Source of the DNA: Halobacillus alkaliphilus
GTDB taxonomy: Bacteria; Bacillota; Bacilli; Bacillales; Halobacillaceae
Direction of reading: 5' to 3'
Assembly: GCF_900113125.1 (NCBI RefSeq)
Contig: NZ_FOOG01000005.1
Coordinates: 1-64,000 of the forward strand
DNA: 64,000 nucleotides
The position numbers were made by a program, and so were the translations under genes. Below are positions 53,265 to 62,985 of this stretch, piece by piece (within the stretch, counting starts at the first letter, position 1; the number at the start of each line of letters is the position of its first letter). Below the pieces are notes generated by a model that saw only the letters and a list, made by a program, of their open reading frames with translations, was not told the origin of the DNA and did not search any database.

Positions 53265-55340
53265 ATGGGAAAGAGTTTGATTCGTACATTTCCGCTATTT
53301 CTTTTCTTTACCGTAGCGTTAAGTTTATGCTACGGCATTCTTACGTATTCCATTTCTTCGGGATGGAACACTGTAATAGACTGGGCTCAAATTCATACCG
53401 TTGGTCTAGGAACATCTATTCTAGTACTTTCATTGGTTATGTGGGGGACAGCTGCCTGGTGGCTGCATAAACGAAATAAGATAGACACTTTATATAAATC
53501 TCGTATTTACAGAGTTGGAACAGCCCTGCTCGTTTCGGCAATGATTGGCGCGGCTGCTTCCTATCTATTCATGGTTTTCCATCTGGATATTACGCTGGGC
53601 AGGGCAACAGAATGGGTTCAGGAATATCCGGAGCGTTATATGTTTACGGCTTTTTTGTTATCCCTCTTTACTTTGGCGCTTATTCTCCTTGTAGGAGAAA
53701 CTTACATGGGTGGAGGCATTGCTATACTAGTGTCCTTTATACTGGCATTGGTGAATCATTACAAACAGATCTATCGGAATGAACCATTGTTTCCTAATGA
53801 TTTTATTCAAATCGGCCAGATTCAGGATGTCATTCCATTAATATCAGATTCCATTTCCATAACGGCTACTTTGCTAATCATAGGAGTCATAGTAGCTGGT
53901 TTGTTTGCCTGGTATAAAATGCCGAAAATAAAAATAGGGTGGATTACCCGGCTGGTTATATTTGTGCCGGTGGCTTATCTACTGTATTCCTTTCTGCTCT
54001 ATGATGATCGTTTTACAGAGAGCTACTATGAAGAATATACAAGCTTCATGCCTTGGAATCAGCAAAACAATTATTATTACAATGGTCCTGTGCTTGGGAT
54101 GATCTCTAACATTAAGTTGGATGTAGTAGAAAAGCCTGATCCATACAATCAAACAGTCATGGAAGATTCCGTGGTAAACGCGAATGAAGTTTCCGCACGA
54201 CCAGACGATGAAAAAGAAAAATCGGTACAGCCGAATATTATCTTTTTTATGAATGAGACCTTCTGGGATCCAACCAAGCTGGATGTCAAATTCTCAGAAG
54301 ACCCAATGAAAAACACACGACGTCTCATGGAAGAGTACCCTTCAGGGCAGATTTTGAGCCCTTCTTTTGGTGGAGAAACGGCTAATGTAGAATTTGAGGC
54401 ATTGACCAGCTATTCGATGAGTTATATCAATCCGGGAGGGAATCCTTTCAATCATATTTTAGCGAATGACAACTATCCATCGGTCGTGTCGTATTTAAAC
54501 GATCGCGGATACTACAGTGAAGCTATTCATCCAAATGGAGGCAATCTCTACCGCAGACAGCGAGTGTATCCGAATCTTGGATTTGATCAATCTACGTTCC
54601 TTGATGATATGACTTATACTAAAAAAGATAATAAACAGTTCGTTTCAGACAGCTCTGTAGTGAAAGAACTGCTTTCTACGGTAGAACAGCAGGAACAACC
54701 GGCTTTCATCCATGCGGTCACAATTGCCAATCACCTTCCCTATAGTGAAGATAAGTATGAGGGGGGAAGCACGATTGATGTGAGTGGAGAGGGGCTTTCT
54801 CCTGATACCAAGAGACAGATTGAAGTGTATTCAGAGGGGATCAAACGCTCAGATGAAACACTTAAAAAACTTAATGAAAGTATTCAGGAAATGGACGAAC
54901 CGACCGTAGTAGTTTTCTTTGGTGACCATCTTCCTTCGATTGGAGCAAATTTGAAAGCTTATAAAGAGACAGGATTTGGGGATGAAGAGGACCAGAAACG
55001 GCAGGCGAAGTTCTATGAAACTCCGTTATTATTTCTGTCTAATTTCGAAATGGATATGAAAAATGAATTTGAAACAGTAAGTCCTGTTTACCTCGCGCCT
55101 ATGGTGGCAGATGCTCTTCATTATGAGACACCGAAATTTTATGACTTTTTAGAAGGAATGCAACAGGAACTTCCGGCTTTTCGAGACATGATTTATATGA
55201 CTCCAGACGGCGAAACCGTTCCTTCACCTGATGAGCTGCCATCATCCACTCAAAAGATATTAAAAGATTACCATCACTTTCAATATGATGTGCTGACTGG
55301 AAAACAACACGTTACCCAAGAATTGTATGATTTGAAATAA
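53265..55340 (+). CDS. LTA synthase family membrane phosphoglycerol transferase
   Basis: 691 residues. About seven N-terminal helices (to ~residue 245) are followed by an extracellular sulfatase-fold domain (~320-640). Seen: NIIFFMNETFWDP (metal-ligand Glu), FGGETANVEFEALT with the probable nucleophile Thr near 372, IHPNGGNLYRR and VVFFGDHLPSIG (metal site). LtaS proteins polymerise glycerol phosphate from phosphatidylglycerol onto lipoteichoic acid. More helices than the usual five of LtaS, so it may be a related phosphoglycerol or phosphoethanolamine transferase. ATG after GGGAGG. Monocistronic between two PAL hairpins. Confidence 0.82.
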   Translation: MGKSLIRTFPLFLFFTVALSLCYGILTYSISSGWNTVIDWAQIHTVGLGTSILVLSLVMWGTAAWWLHKRNKIDTLYKSRIYRVGTALLVSAMIGAAASYLFMVFHLDITLGRATEWVQEYPERYMFTAFLLSLFTLALILLVGETYMGGGIAILVSFILALVNHYKQIYRNEPLFPNDFIQIGQIQDVIPLISDSISITATLLIIGVIVAGLFAWYKMPKIKIGWITRLVIFVPVAYLLYSFLLYDDRFTESYYEEYTSFMPWNQQNNYYYNGPVLGMISNIKLDVVEKPDPYNQTVMEDSVVNANEVSARPDDEKEKSVQPNIIFFMNETFWDPTKLDVKFSEDPMKNTRRLMEEYPSGQILSPSFGGETANVEFEALTSYSMSYINPGGNPFNHILANDNYPSVVSYLNDRGYYSEAIHPNGGNLYRRQRVYPNLGFDQSTFLDDMTYTKKDNKQFVSDSSVVKELLSTVEQQEQPAFIHAVTIANHLPYSEDKYEGGSTIDVSGEGLSPDTKRQIEVYSEGIKRSDETLKKLNESIQEMDEPTVVVFFGDHLPSIGANLKAYKETGFGDEEDQKRQAKFYETPLLFLSNFEMDMKNEFETVSPVYLAPMVADALHYETPKFYDFLEGMQQELPAFRDMIYMTPDGETVPSPDELPSSTQKILKDYHHFQYDVLTGKQHVTQELYDLK

Positions 55341-55349
55341 AGCTAATTT

Positions 55350-55394
55350 ATAGGACCTCAGGTCATCCAGAATATGGATGACCTGAGGTCCTAT
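55350..55394. repeat. PAL repeat 5: 20-base-arm hairpin after the LTA synthase-like gene
   Basis: Arms 55350-55369 (ATAGGACCTCAGGTCATCCA) and 55375-55394 are exact complements, with a 5-base loop GAATA. The inner part is the PAL core. The outer bases (ATAGG) differ from the other copies but still pair. There is no T run, so termination is not assured. Confidence 0.92.
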
Positions 55395-55453
55395 TCGTAT
55401 TCTAAGCTTTGTGTGCATAGGGTAATAGGGAGTCTGAAATAGGAGGACGAGTG

Positions 55454-55903
55454 ATGAACGGCAAGATAGCGCTGATCATTGGGATACTGATTATCGCGGG
55501 CGGAATTACAGGGGTGGTGATGTATAAGACGAGTCCTGCTCAACAAGCGAAAACAGTTGTTGAAAACTTCTATTCGTTTGAACAAAGAGGTGAATACTCG
55601 AATTCCTGGGAGCTTTTTCATCCCCTTATGAAAGAAAAATTTGCGAAGGGCCCCTACATTCAGGACCGGGCGCATGTATTCATGAATCACTTTGGGGTTG
55701 ATACCTTTACTTTTACTATAGAAGAAATGAAGAAGATCAAAAATTGGCGTATGGAAAAGGGAGCCAAACCTTTTCCCATTGCTTACAGCATGACGGTGGC
55801 CCAGACCTTTCGAGGAAAATATGGCTTGTTCACACTACATCAGAAGGTGGTGGTCACAAAAGTGAAAGAGAAATGGGTAGTGACGTGGGATTATAAAAAA
55901 TGA
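55454..55903 (+). CDS. Small membrane-anchored NTF2-like protein, unknown function
   Basis: 149 residues from ATG 55454 (AGGAGG 7 bases upstream). One N-terminal helix (IALIIGILIIAGGITGVVMY) is followed by an extracellular domain starting SPAQQAKTVVENFYSFEQRGEYSNSWELFHPLMK. That pattern is like NTF2-fold/DUF4878 lipoproteins. The end is a Lys/Trp-rich beta region. No lipobox. Context gives no function. Confidence 0.65.
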   Translation: MNGKIALIIGILIIAGGITGVVMYKTSPAQQAKTVVENFYSFEQRGEYSNSWELFHPLMKEKFAKGPYIQDRAHVFMNHFGVDTFTFTIEEMKKIKNWRMEKGAKPFPIAYSMTVAQTFRGKYGLFTLHQKVVVTKVKEKWVVTWDYKK

Positions 55904-55905
55904 GG

Positions 55906-55947
55906 AAGAGATGCAGATTTCCTCAGTAAAAGAAATCAGCACCTCTT
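55906..55947. terminator. Bidirectional terminator
   Basis: AAGAGATGCAGATTTC (55906-55921) and GAAATCAGCACCTCTT (55932-55947), 14 of 16 paired, between the convergent NTF2-like gene (+) and pelG (-). Confidence 0.8.
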
Positions 55948-55956
55948 TTATCCAAT

Positions 55957-57429
55957 TTAAAGTATGGTGTTTTTATTCAGCCAACTCCCCATCTTGGAGA
56001 AAGGAGTTCTTTTTTTATCTGTTAAAATTGCCTGAGGTTGACAGAAAGCGTAATAATCCACTTTTTCGATAAAGAATACTAAACGTAAAACTGAGAAAAG
56101 AAAGGCACAGGTGGAACCTATCGAAAAACTGAGGCCGTAACCATCATAACCGAAGGGGATAAAGACGAGCGACAAAGAAAGATTTAAACCAAAAAATACA
56201 ATGGAGGTGTACATAGCCCCTCTCCGGTCTTCGAAGTAAAGAAGGATAAGTGTGATCACAAGTACCATTGCATTGGAGAACGCTCCCACTGTAGTGAAAC
56301 GGAAGATCGAAATAATACGCGAATCAAGAGCAACAAAGGACACAATGTAACCTGCAGAGAGCAGAATTAACAGAGAGATTACGCCCTGACTTCTAATAAG
56401 TTTTCCCATCTCTTGTTTTAGCACAAGCTGCATCGCTTTTTTCGACTTTTTAATCTGCTGAAGCGTTCCACCTTCATTGATATAACCATAAAAAACACGA
56501 TATCGTTCATAGAAACGGGTTTCCAATGAGACCACAAACATAATCATGGCTGGAATAATCGTTAAGTATGACCAGAAGATAGCCGTGTCATAAATCCGGT
56601 GATAAATAAAGGAGTCCAGCAGCGTGGATCCACCTTCTCCAAACCAAATAACCCAGTTGCAAACCCAAATCCCCACGTTGTATAGAAAGCCTGTCCAGAA
56701 CAGGGACGGGAATTCATCAAAATAACTAAGGTAGCTGTATTGACCTTGTTTTGAACGTTCAGGGAATGTCATAAGCATACACATTAGCAGACCGAACAGG
56801 GTAATAATCATGCCTCCCGTAAAGCTGAGGAGTAAAAAGAAGCTGGCAGAGTGAGAAAATTCAGGAAGACTGCTCATATTTCTTCCGACCAGCCATACCA
56901 GTACGAAGGAAACAATGCCTCCGCTCAAAAAGCTGTAAGCCACCGCCTGATAAAACTTTGCAGCACTTAAAAACAGGAATAGCACCCAAATCATATTTAC
57001 AGTGACATACAGGGTAAGTATTAGCAGTTCATAGATAAAAGGGAGAGAGGACAATCCAGTAAAGATGCTCCAGCTTAATAGAGAAAGCCCAAGAGTCACC
57101 TTCGTCATACCTATAAAAGTAGAAAAAACTTCCCCTGTCCGTTTTTGATAAAACAAGTCTGCGGTATAACGTGTAACAATTAACTGTTGAATGCCAAACA
57201 AGACCTGCGAGAAGATAAAGCAGTAAGCCACAGAGATGTTAAATAATCTTCTTTCTTCCAGGTTCAAAAAGGGAAAGGAGGAGGTAATCCACTGGATAAG
57301 AGCGATGGTGCCAATCACAACCAGCCAGGGGCCTGAGGTAACCAGTCCTGCAAATGTATAGGCTTTTATACGGGAAGAAAAATAATCCTCCTGAAATAAT
57401 CTCTGCAGTTTAAATCCTATACCGGCCAT
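55957..57429 (-). CDS. pelG: Pel exopolysaccharide export/assembly membrane protein PelG
   Basis: About 490 residues from ATG 57429 (AAGGGGG upstream); the longer frame reading into pelF is not needed. Around 12 membrane helices, a flippase-like protein of the PelG family. N-terminal AGIGFKLQRLFQEDYFSSRIKAYTFAGLVTSGPWLVV is diagnostic, and QLIVTRYTADLFYQKR and GEGGSTLLDSFIYHRIYDTA are further family segments. Works with PelF, D and E in synthesis and transport of the cationic Pel polysaccharide. Overlaps pelF by 20 bases. Confidence 0.93.
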   Translation of the reverse strand: MAGIGFKLQRLFQEDYFSSRIKAYTFAGLVTSGPWLVVIGTIALIQWITSSFPFLNLEERRLFNISVAYCFIFSQVLFGIQQLIVTRYTADLFYQKRTGEVFSTFIGMTKVTLGLSLLSWSIFTGLSSLPFIYELLILTLYVTVNMIWVLFLFLSAAKFYQAVAYSFLSGGIVSFVLVWLVGRNMSSLPEFSHSASFFLLLSFTGGMIITLFGLLMCMLMTFPERSKQGQYSYLSYFDEFPSLFWTGFLYNVGIWVCNWVIWFGEGGSTLLDSFIYHRIYDTAIFWSYLTIIPAMIMFVVSLETRFYERYRVFYGYINEGGTLQQIKKSKKAMQLVLKQEMGKLIRSQGVISLLILLSAGYIVSFVALDSRIISIFRFTTVGAFSNAMVLVITLILLYFEDRRGAMYTSIVFFGLNLSLSLVFIPFGYDGYGLSFSIGSTCAFLFSVLRLVFFIEKVDYYAFCQPQAILTDKKRTPFSKMGSWLNKNTIL

Positions 57430-58831
57430 ATTGTTGCCCCCTTGCTTTATAGAGTTCAGAATACTGGTCAATAAACTGATGAATTTGATAGTAAGTTTCT
57501 GCACGCTTCTGACCGTTTTTTCCTAATTTGATCGCTTCTTGAGGATGATTATAGATCCACTCACAGTATTCAGCTATCTGCTTAGGATTAACAGGAGGAA
57601 CGACAAAACCGGCGGGGCCATAGGGGTCATCATCACGTCCATAAATTAGTTCGGAACAGGACCCTACGTCACTTACTATATAAGGAACGCCTGCAGCCAT
57701 TCCCTCAAGAACAGCAAGCGGCTGCCCTTCAGAGATACTGGTCAATAAGCAAACATCAAATTGAGGTAAGTATTCCATAATATTGACCTTACCAGCAAGC
57801 ACTACGCGATGCCCTACTTCTAATTGTGTAATCATTCGCTGACATTCTTCTGCATAATCCTTATCTTCATCGAGTGGCCCCATAATAATGAGTTCAAAAG
57901 GGACCTTACTGTCATCCAAAATCTTAGCTGCGTTAATCATAGTTTTAATATCTTTAATAGGGACAACGCGCACAATAGCACCAATACTTAGTTTAGTTTC
58001 TGTTTTATCAAGTTTCTGAATGGTGGAAAGCCGGTCGAAGTGAATGCCGTTTGGTACAATCGAAAGTTTTTCTTCAGCTGCTCCTATTTCTTTTTGCAAC
58101 AGGCTGTTTCTTTCAAAAAGGGTAATAACATCATCCGCATCTTTATAGGCCTGCTTGGATAGATGGTGAAAAAAAGTAACCCAGCGTTTTTTATAATAAT
58201 CCGGAATCCAACCGGCTTGCAGGATTTCCTCCTCGCGTTCCCTGGAATAAATGCCATGTTCCGTTAAAAGGAATGGGACGTTCTGCTGTCTTTTTATTGA
58301 GGCAGCAACCAGTCCTGCATAACCCGTGGACGCTGAATGGATAAGGTCAACTTCTGGAAAAGGAAACTGTAGCAATTCAATGATGGGTGTAAACATTCCA
58401 CGCCACATCCAGAAATAATCAATGAAGGAACCGGACTGGTTTTCTTTTTGATAGCTTTCCTGTACCAGTTTCCAAAAAAGTTCACTCGAAAAAAACGTTT
58501 CCCTTGTACCCAATTTTTGGCTGAAGACATCTAACGCTTGTGATTCTACCTTGTTAAACATCATCCATTCGGTGAGGCTAATCTGATCAGCTTCAGTCAA
58601 TGGCATCCTTCGCTTTTTTGTCTTTTGTTTAAGATTAAGAGGCAGATCCTCTACTTGAATGACGTTGGAAGGTAAATCATATCGATAATCCTCAACAGAC
58701 ATCTCTTTTGGAGTAATCGCAATAATAACAAACTCGTGCTTGGGCATCTGAGTAATAATCATCTGTACCCAGCTTGCCACCCCGCCGCTCACATAGGGGT
58801 AACTCCCCTCGACGACCATTCCAATTCTCAT
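57410..58831 (-). CDS. pelF: Pel polysaccharide glycosyltransferase PelF (GT4)
   Basis: 473 residues. N-terminal RIGMVVEGSYPYVSGGVASWVQMII is the PelF signature. The GT4 nucleotide-sugar part has VRVVPIKDIKTMINAAKIL, VCLLTSISEGQPLAVLEGMAAGVPYIVSDVGSCSELI (the E-x7-E region) and the C-terminal EYCEWIYNHP. Cytoplasmic polymerase using UDP-activated N-acetylhexosamine. Its ATG overlaps the stop of the preceding gene (ATGA), so it is coupled. Confidence 0.95.
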   Translation of the reverse strand: MRIGMVVEGSYPYVSGGVASWVQMIITQMPKHEFVIIAITPKEMSVEDYRYDLPSNVIQVEDLPLNLKQKTKKRRMPLTEADQISLTEWMMFNKVESQALDVFSQKLGTRETFFSSELFWKLVQESYQKENQSGSFIDYFWMWRGMFTPIIELLQFPFPEVDLIHSASTGYAGLVAASIKRQQNVPFLLTEHGIYSREREEEILQAGWIPDYYKKRWVTFFHHLSKQAYKDADDVITLFERNSLLQKEIGAAEEKLSIVPNGIHFDRLSTIQKLDKTETKLSIGAIVRVVPIKDIKTMINAAKILDDSKVPFELIIMGPLDEDKDYAEECQRMITQLEVGHRVVLAGKVNIMEYLPQFDVCLLTSISEGQPLAVLEGMAAGVPYIVSDVGSCSELIYGRDDDPYGPAGFVVPPVNPKQIAEYCEWIYNHPQEAIKLGKNGQKRAETYYQIHQFIDQYSELYKARGQQYGRYRI

Positions 58832-60669
58832 GATGCATCATCCTTTATGCTAATTTTTGCCGAAGGTTTAGTTAATGTAACTTTATAAAGAGATTCTGTT
58901 TCACTAAATCGCTCTATAACCCCGAAAGAATACGTTCCTGTTTCGATACGCTGTCCCTCATTTACCCTAAGAAACAGGAGGGAGGGGGACAGCATCTCTT
59001 TTCCTCTAATATTAATGTGGCCGGGTTCATAAGTTACTTGAATATCGGAAGCTTGATACTGTTTCATTCGATTAGTAGCCTGCGACTGCACCATATTGTC
59101 TAAATAGGGGTATGTCTGATGAATAGAACGTGCCATAGAGGCAAAGCCGTCTTTAAGACCTGGCCAGCCCTTATCACCGCTCCGTTGGCTGTCCAGTACA
59201 TCATCGGGGTGGATAAAGTGCGAAACCATACCAAAGTTTGCAATCGCATCCACTTGGATGAACTGATCTTCTGCCGTCTCCGCGTACCCACTTGAAATCC
59301 TCGGAAAATGATAAAGGCCAGGATATTTATCGTCCTGCTCAAATTCTTGTATGAAACTTCCCTCCGATTCGGTCCCTGTATAAAGAGCAGCCACCGTCTT
59401 TAAATTGGGCAAAGCGTTTTGAAGGGCTGCCAGACCTGTTTCATTTAAAATGTTAGAAGGTGGTACGTAAGATTCAATTCGTTCGGCAGGAAAATAGTAA
59501 TTAAAAAGCTGGACGGATCTCTTTAACGACTCCTCCATCTGATTTTGGCTGTCCCATGGCTTGTAATTAAGTGATGGATCGATGGTTTCTTCATTTGTCA
59601 CGAGTGACTGGTGATTGTATCCATGGAGACCCAGTTCACCTTTCTCCTTCAAAAGATTCCTTCCGAAATACAGCATAGGATAACGCCGTTCAGAAATGAG
59701 GTCTTCAGCTGTCAATCTCATTTCATCCTCATAAGTGCCAATTAAAAATCCTGTATAACTAAGATCATACTTGTGTGCCAAGTCCTTCATGTCTTCCCAC
59801 CAGATATCTGTATAGAAATCCTGTGTAGAAAGATCGTAGTGATCCTGAATCGCTTGAGAGGATTCAGGTGGGACTGGAGAAGGGAAATCGTCAATGTGCA
59901 TAACCTTTATACCTGTTTGATTACTGGCAAAGGCAGGAGGTAAAAATGAAAGAGCCTGAAGCATTAACCCCCTGGAGTTTTTCTCCGTCACGGAGCTTGT
60001 ATTCCACACCATTACTTTTCCTTCTCCATAACGATTAGACCATAAGATCGGTTCATGCTGTGCCGTTATGAATACTTCTGACTCTTTTGAAAGCTCTACA
60101 TCGGCAATGCTATGAGAAAAAAGCTTAGAGGTTTGGTCAAGATCCATATAACCAGGGAACAGTTCTTTTTCAAAAGTCAGGCCGTAAATACCATCTTTAA
60201 AATCACCCACATCAGTAATACCTAACAATTCGTTCCATTCCGCATTAATAAACCTTGCCCCTATGTACAAGCGTCCTCCGTTTTCAACAAAGACTTTAAT
60301 TCTCTCAAGCGGCCAGTTCTTTGAATGTTCTCCTGCTAAAACCAGCACGTTATAAGGAGAAGGGGAGATGTTTTTAATTTCTGATGCAGAGATTTCGGTA
60401 TAGCGAACCTTCGCATAATCCATAGCTTTTTGTATATTATCGATCGCCCCTTGCGATAAATCGCTGTCGTTACGGTGAATATAAATGTTTAATTCTTGGC
60501 CTGAAAGTGGTTCCTTAGCCGCGCTCATCGTCTCCGTATCAGATAAGGAAGCACTTTTTGCTGGAAACCACTGGTGGAGAAGATCTAGACGAATAAATTG
60601 TAAAAATAAAATAGTCGCCGACAGTAATAAAAATAAACCGCTGACCGTGAATAGTGTCCGTTTTTTCAT
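58828..60669 (-). CDS. pelADA: Pel polysaccharide deacetylase (PelA deacetylase-domain type, DUF2194)
   Basis: 613 residues. One N-terminal anchor helix (about 7-25). An extracellular Rossmann-like region (~60-240) includes YNVLVLAGEHS and GGRLYIGARF. A polysaccharide-deacetylase-type domain has VMHIDDFPSPVPP (catalytic/metal Asp pair) and LGLHGYNHQS (metal His pair). Gram-positive pel operons split the Pseudomonas PelA into a deacetylase gene inside the operon and a separate hydrolase; this is the deacetylase. ATG overlaps the pelE stop (ATGA). Confidence 0.85.
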   Translation of the reverse strand: MKKRTLFTVSGLFLLLSATILFLQFIRLDLLHQWFPAKSASLSDTETMSAAKEPLSGQELNIYIHRNDSDLSQGAIDNIQKAMDYAKVRYTEISASEIKNISPSPYNVLVLAGEHSKNWPLERIKVFVENGGRLYIGARFINAEWNELLGITDVGDFKDGIYGLTFEKELFPGYMDLDQTSKLFSHSIADVELSKESEVFITAQHEPILWSNRYGEGKVMVWNTSSVTEKNSRGLMLQALSFLPPAFASNQTGIKVMHIDDFPSPVPPESSQAIQDHYDLSTQDFYTDIWWEDMKDLAHKYDLSYTGFLIGTYEDEMRLTAEDLISERRYPMLYFGRNLLKEKGELGLHGYNHQSLVTNEETIDPSLNYKPWDSQNQMEESLKRSVQLFNYYFPAERIESYVPPSNILNETGLAALQNALPNLKTVAALYTGTESEGSFIQEFEQDDKYPGLYHFPRISSGYAETAEDQFIQVDAIANFGMVSHFIHPDDVLDSQRSGDKGWPGLKDGFASMARSIHQTYPYLDNMVQSQATNRMKQYQASDIQVTYEPGHINIRGKEMLSPSLLFLRVNEGQRIETGTYSFGVIERFSETESLYKVTLTKPSAKISIKDDAS

Positions 60670-61592
60670 ACCCCGATACCTCCTATGTGACGAACGATGA
60701 ACCTTTGTTTTTCTGGTATTTTTTCTTCCGGCACATGCTCATATAATCTTCCAGTTAACGATTTAAGGGAGGACCAATTACGCTTATCATAGTAGATTTC
60801 CATTAATTCCAGGTATCCTTCGGGTTCGTTTGGGAAATGTTCGATCAAGGAATTGAAAGCCAGAATCGCTCTGTCTTCCTGACCGGTCCGCTTATAGATT
60901 TTCCCAAGATTAAAATAAAGCCAAGGGGCTTCTTGGAGATTTTTCACTTCTCTTTCCAAAACGTCCACATATTCTTCTTCTAACCTTTTTTGAGCATTTT
61001 GTTCCAGGAGACCACTATTGATAAAGCGTTCATAAACCTGAACCAGTTTTTGAATCGTAGCTGGGTGCGCCGGGTCAAAGGTGAGTTTTGCCTGTTCCAG
61101 TTCCTTTTCCATCCGGTTATTTAAAACATTAAGTGTAGTCGCAGAGTAATGTACGGTTTCTGAGTCATTATTAGTAAGTCCTAAATTTAAATATTTTCCT
61201 TTATTCGTAATGTTCGAGTTGATCAATCGCAGAATCAGGTCTTTATGGTCCTTAGATTCATCGGATAGTATGGCTTCACCTATGGGGAGCAAATCCATGT
61301 TTTCCTCTGCCTGGTAGCGCAGCTGCTCAAGGTTGAGTGGTTCAAATTTAATATAATCGTCGTATTCGTCGAGCATCTGATTCGATCCAAAGTGTTTAGA
61401 AATCATCCAGGTAATCAATCCAAAGATTTCGCCGGCTATAGGGATGAAGAAACTTACTACACAAATCCAGCTGATTACTCCTTCATCTTCCTTTTTGACG
61501 AGTTTGTTTAAAAAGTGTGAGGAGAAAGCAATCAGAACACCATGTATTAAATAAAAGGTTATGAGAATGAGAGGCAGCGATTGGTTATCCAA
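60666..61592 (-). CDS. pelE: Pel polysaccharide protein PelE, TPR type
   Basis: 308 residues. Two N-terminal helices (about 5-25 and 40-63) are followed by a soluble helical region with TPR-like repeats: LYFNLGKIYKRTGQEDRAILAFNSLIEHFPNEPEGYLELMEIYYDKRNW. Such PelE proteins join PelD, F and G at the inner membrane. TTG start overlapping the pelD stop by 8 bases. The assignment rests on position between pelD and the deacetylase gene and on domain layout. Confidence 0.85.
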   Translation of the reverse strand: MDNQSLPLILITFYLIHGVLIAFSSHFLNKLVKKEDEGVISWICVVSFFIPIAGEIFGLITWMISKHFGSNQMLDEYDDYIKFEPLNLEQLRYQAEENMDLLPIGEAILSDESKDHKDLILRLINSNITNKGKYLNLGLTNNDSETVHYSATTLNVLNNRMEKELEQAKLTFDPAHPATIQKLVQVYERFINSGLLEQNAQKRLEEEYVDVLEREVKNLQEAPWLYFNLGKIYKRTGQEDRAILAFNSLIEHFPNEPEGYLELMEIYYDKRNWSSLKSLTGRLYEHVPEEKIPEKQRFIVRHIGGIGV

Positions 61593-62820
61593 TAGGGATC
61601 ACGCCTTTCGTCCGCAGCGCCTGCTTGATTCTCTTCTCTACCATCCCTGCTTTTGCTTCCTCAGTACCTGGAAGAAGGAAATAGAAGGTGTGAGTTTCCT
61701 GATTAAATCCGATCACATCAAGCTCACGTAAATATGCTCTAAGAATAATCTCTGTTTCGATAACGGATAGATTCTTTTGAGCACTTAAATCTATCGACAC
61801 CACACTGAAGGGAACATTATAATGCTCTTTTCTCATTCTCTGCACATCAACCAGATCTTCAAATACATCTGCATAGTAAACCCGGGTCCCCTGGTACATA
61901 TTCTTCTTGTCTTCTTGTAGCTTAGCTGCTTTGGCGCGCTCCATTCGATTAGACATCCAATCCAGCACAAGTGACATAATTTGAATTTCATACTTTGTTA
62001 ACCGGGAAAAATCAAGTTGATCAATGATTACAACTTCTTCGACTTCGTTATTTGAAACGATTGGCCCAGCCACAAGCGGAGTATTTTCATCGTCATCCAC
62101 GGTGCGAATGGTTACCGTTTTATTTTGGAAGACTCTCTTATAAAAGAATGAATGTTCATCAATAAACATCGTTTGAGGCAGCCGTTTGGATTCTCCGTTT
62201 CTCACATGCAGCCGCAGGGCTTTCCGAGAGGAATCGAGATGGTAAATTCCAACTTCTTCAGCTTTAAATAAATTAGAAATAATGGTTGTGGCTTCATTAC
62301 GAATCAAATCGGGTGTCGGCTGGTCTAATGCTATGCCTACCTGATAGATTCTTGAAAGTGTGTATTCCGAATCTAATACCTTTTCCTGCATAACTCTTTG
62401 AGATTCCTTCATCAATTCAATTGTCTTCTTCAGCTCGTTACGTTCGTCCATGATTTCTTCATAAGAATATGTAAGACTCTCATATCTTTCTTTGAATGAT
62501 GTGCTGTAAATGCCGCTTATAACAGCAATCAGCAAGGTGAATAACACCGCTGTGTAGGTGTCAGATTCATAAAATAATAGGAAGAGATCTTCGTTGTTCA
62601 GTTTTACAGACACGATTAGATAGATCACTGTCAATAGAAAGGCGGCTAACCCCAGGGTCAAACCATAGCGTAGAGAGAAAAATAGAACGATAATAATAAA
62701 TGGGCTAAAGGTCCATTGAGTCATATTCATTTCAAAATACTGATCCAGAAGAGCTGCAATTAACATAATAACGAACAGCTCGGTAAATTTTCGCCAAGTA
62801 CTTGTCTGAGTGTAAATCAT
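61585..62820 (-). CDS. pelD: Cyclic-di-GMP receptor PelD
   Basis: 411 residues. Four N-terminal helices (~12-115), a short coiled region (~120-155), a GAF domain (~160-300; VGIALDQPTPDLIRNEATTIISNLFKAEEVGIYHL) and a degenerate GGDEF-like domain (~310-405). An RxxD inhibitory-site motif, RELD (about 365-368), is retained. In P. aeruginosa PelD the equivalent motif binds cyclic-di-GMP and switches Pel synthesis on. No active GGDEF sequence is present, so it is a receptor and not a cyclase. First gene of the operon. Confidence 0.92.
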   Translation of the reverse strand: MIYTQTSTWRKFTELFVIMLIAALLDQYFEMNMTQWTFSPFIIIVLFFSLRYGLTLGLAAFLLTVIYLIVSVKLNNEDLFLLFYESDTYTAVLFTLLIAVISGIYSTSFKERYESLTYSYEEIMDERNELKKTIELMKESQRVMQEKVLDSEYTLSRIYQVGIALDQPTPDLIRNEATTIISNLFKAEEVGIYHLDSSRKALRLHVRNGESKRLPQTMFIDEHSFFYKRVFQNKTVTIRTVDDDENTPLVAGPIVSNNEVEEVVIIDQLDFSRLTKYEIQIMSLVLDWMSNRMERAKAAKLQEDKKNMYQGTRVYYADVFEDLVDVQRMRKEHYNVPFSVVSIDLSAQKNLSVIETEIILRAYLRELDVIGFNQETHTFYFLLPGTEEAKAGMVEKRIKQALRTKGVIPIG

Positions 62821-62870
62821 TTCATCACCTCGAGGATCTTTAATAAAAAAACTATATTTTTGTTAAATTA

Positions 62871-62879
62871 TGCTATAAT
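62871..62879 (+). promoter_or_regulatory. Extended -10 promoter of the Pel hydrolase gene
   Basis: TGCTATAAT, an extended -10 element without a good -35, about 107 bases before the chosen start, in the divergent region shared with pelD. The pelD promoter itself was not identified. Confidence 0.45.
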
Positions 62880-62985
62880 AACGTAGAAATTAATCAGGAA
62901 CAAAGGCTCAGTAGAGATGGTTATGGAAGTAGCTTCCATCAGCCTGAACATCCTGACACTATTTCCTATATATGGAGGCCAACAA

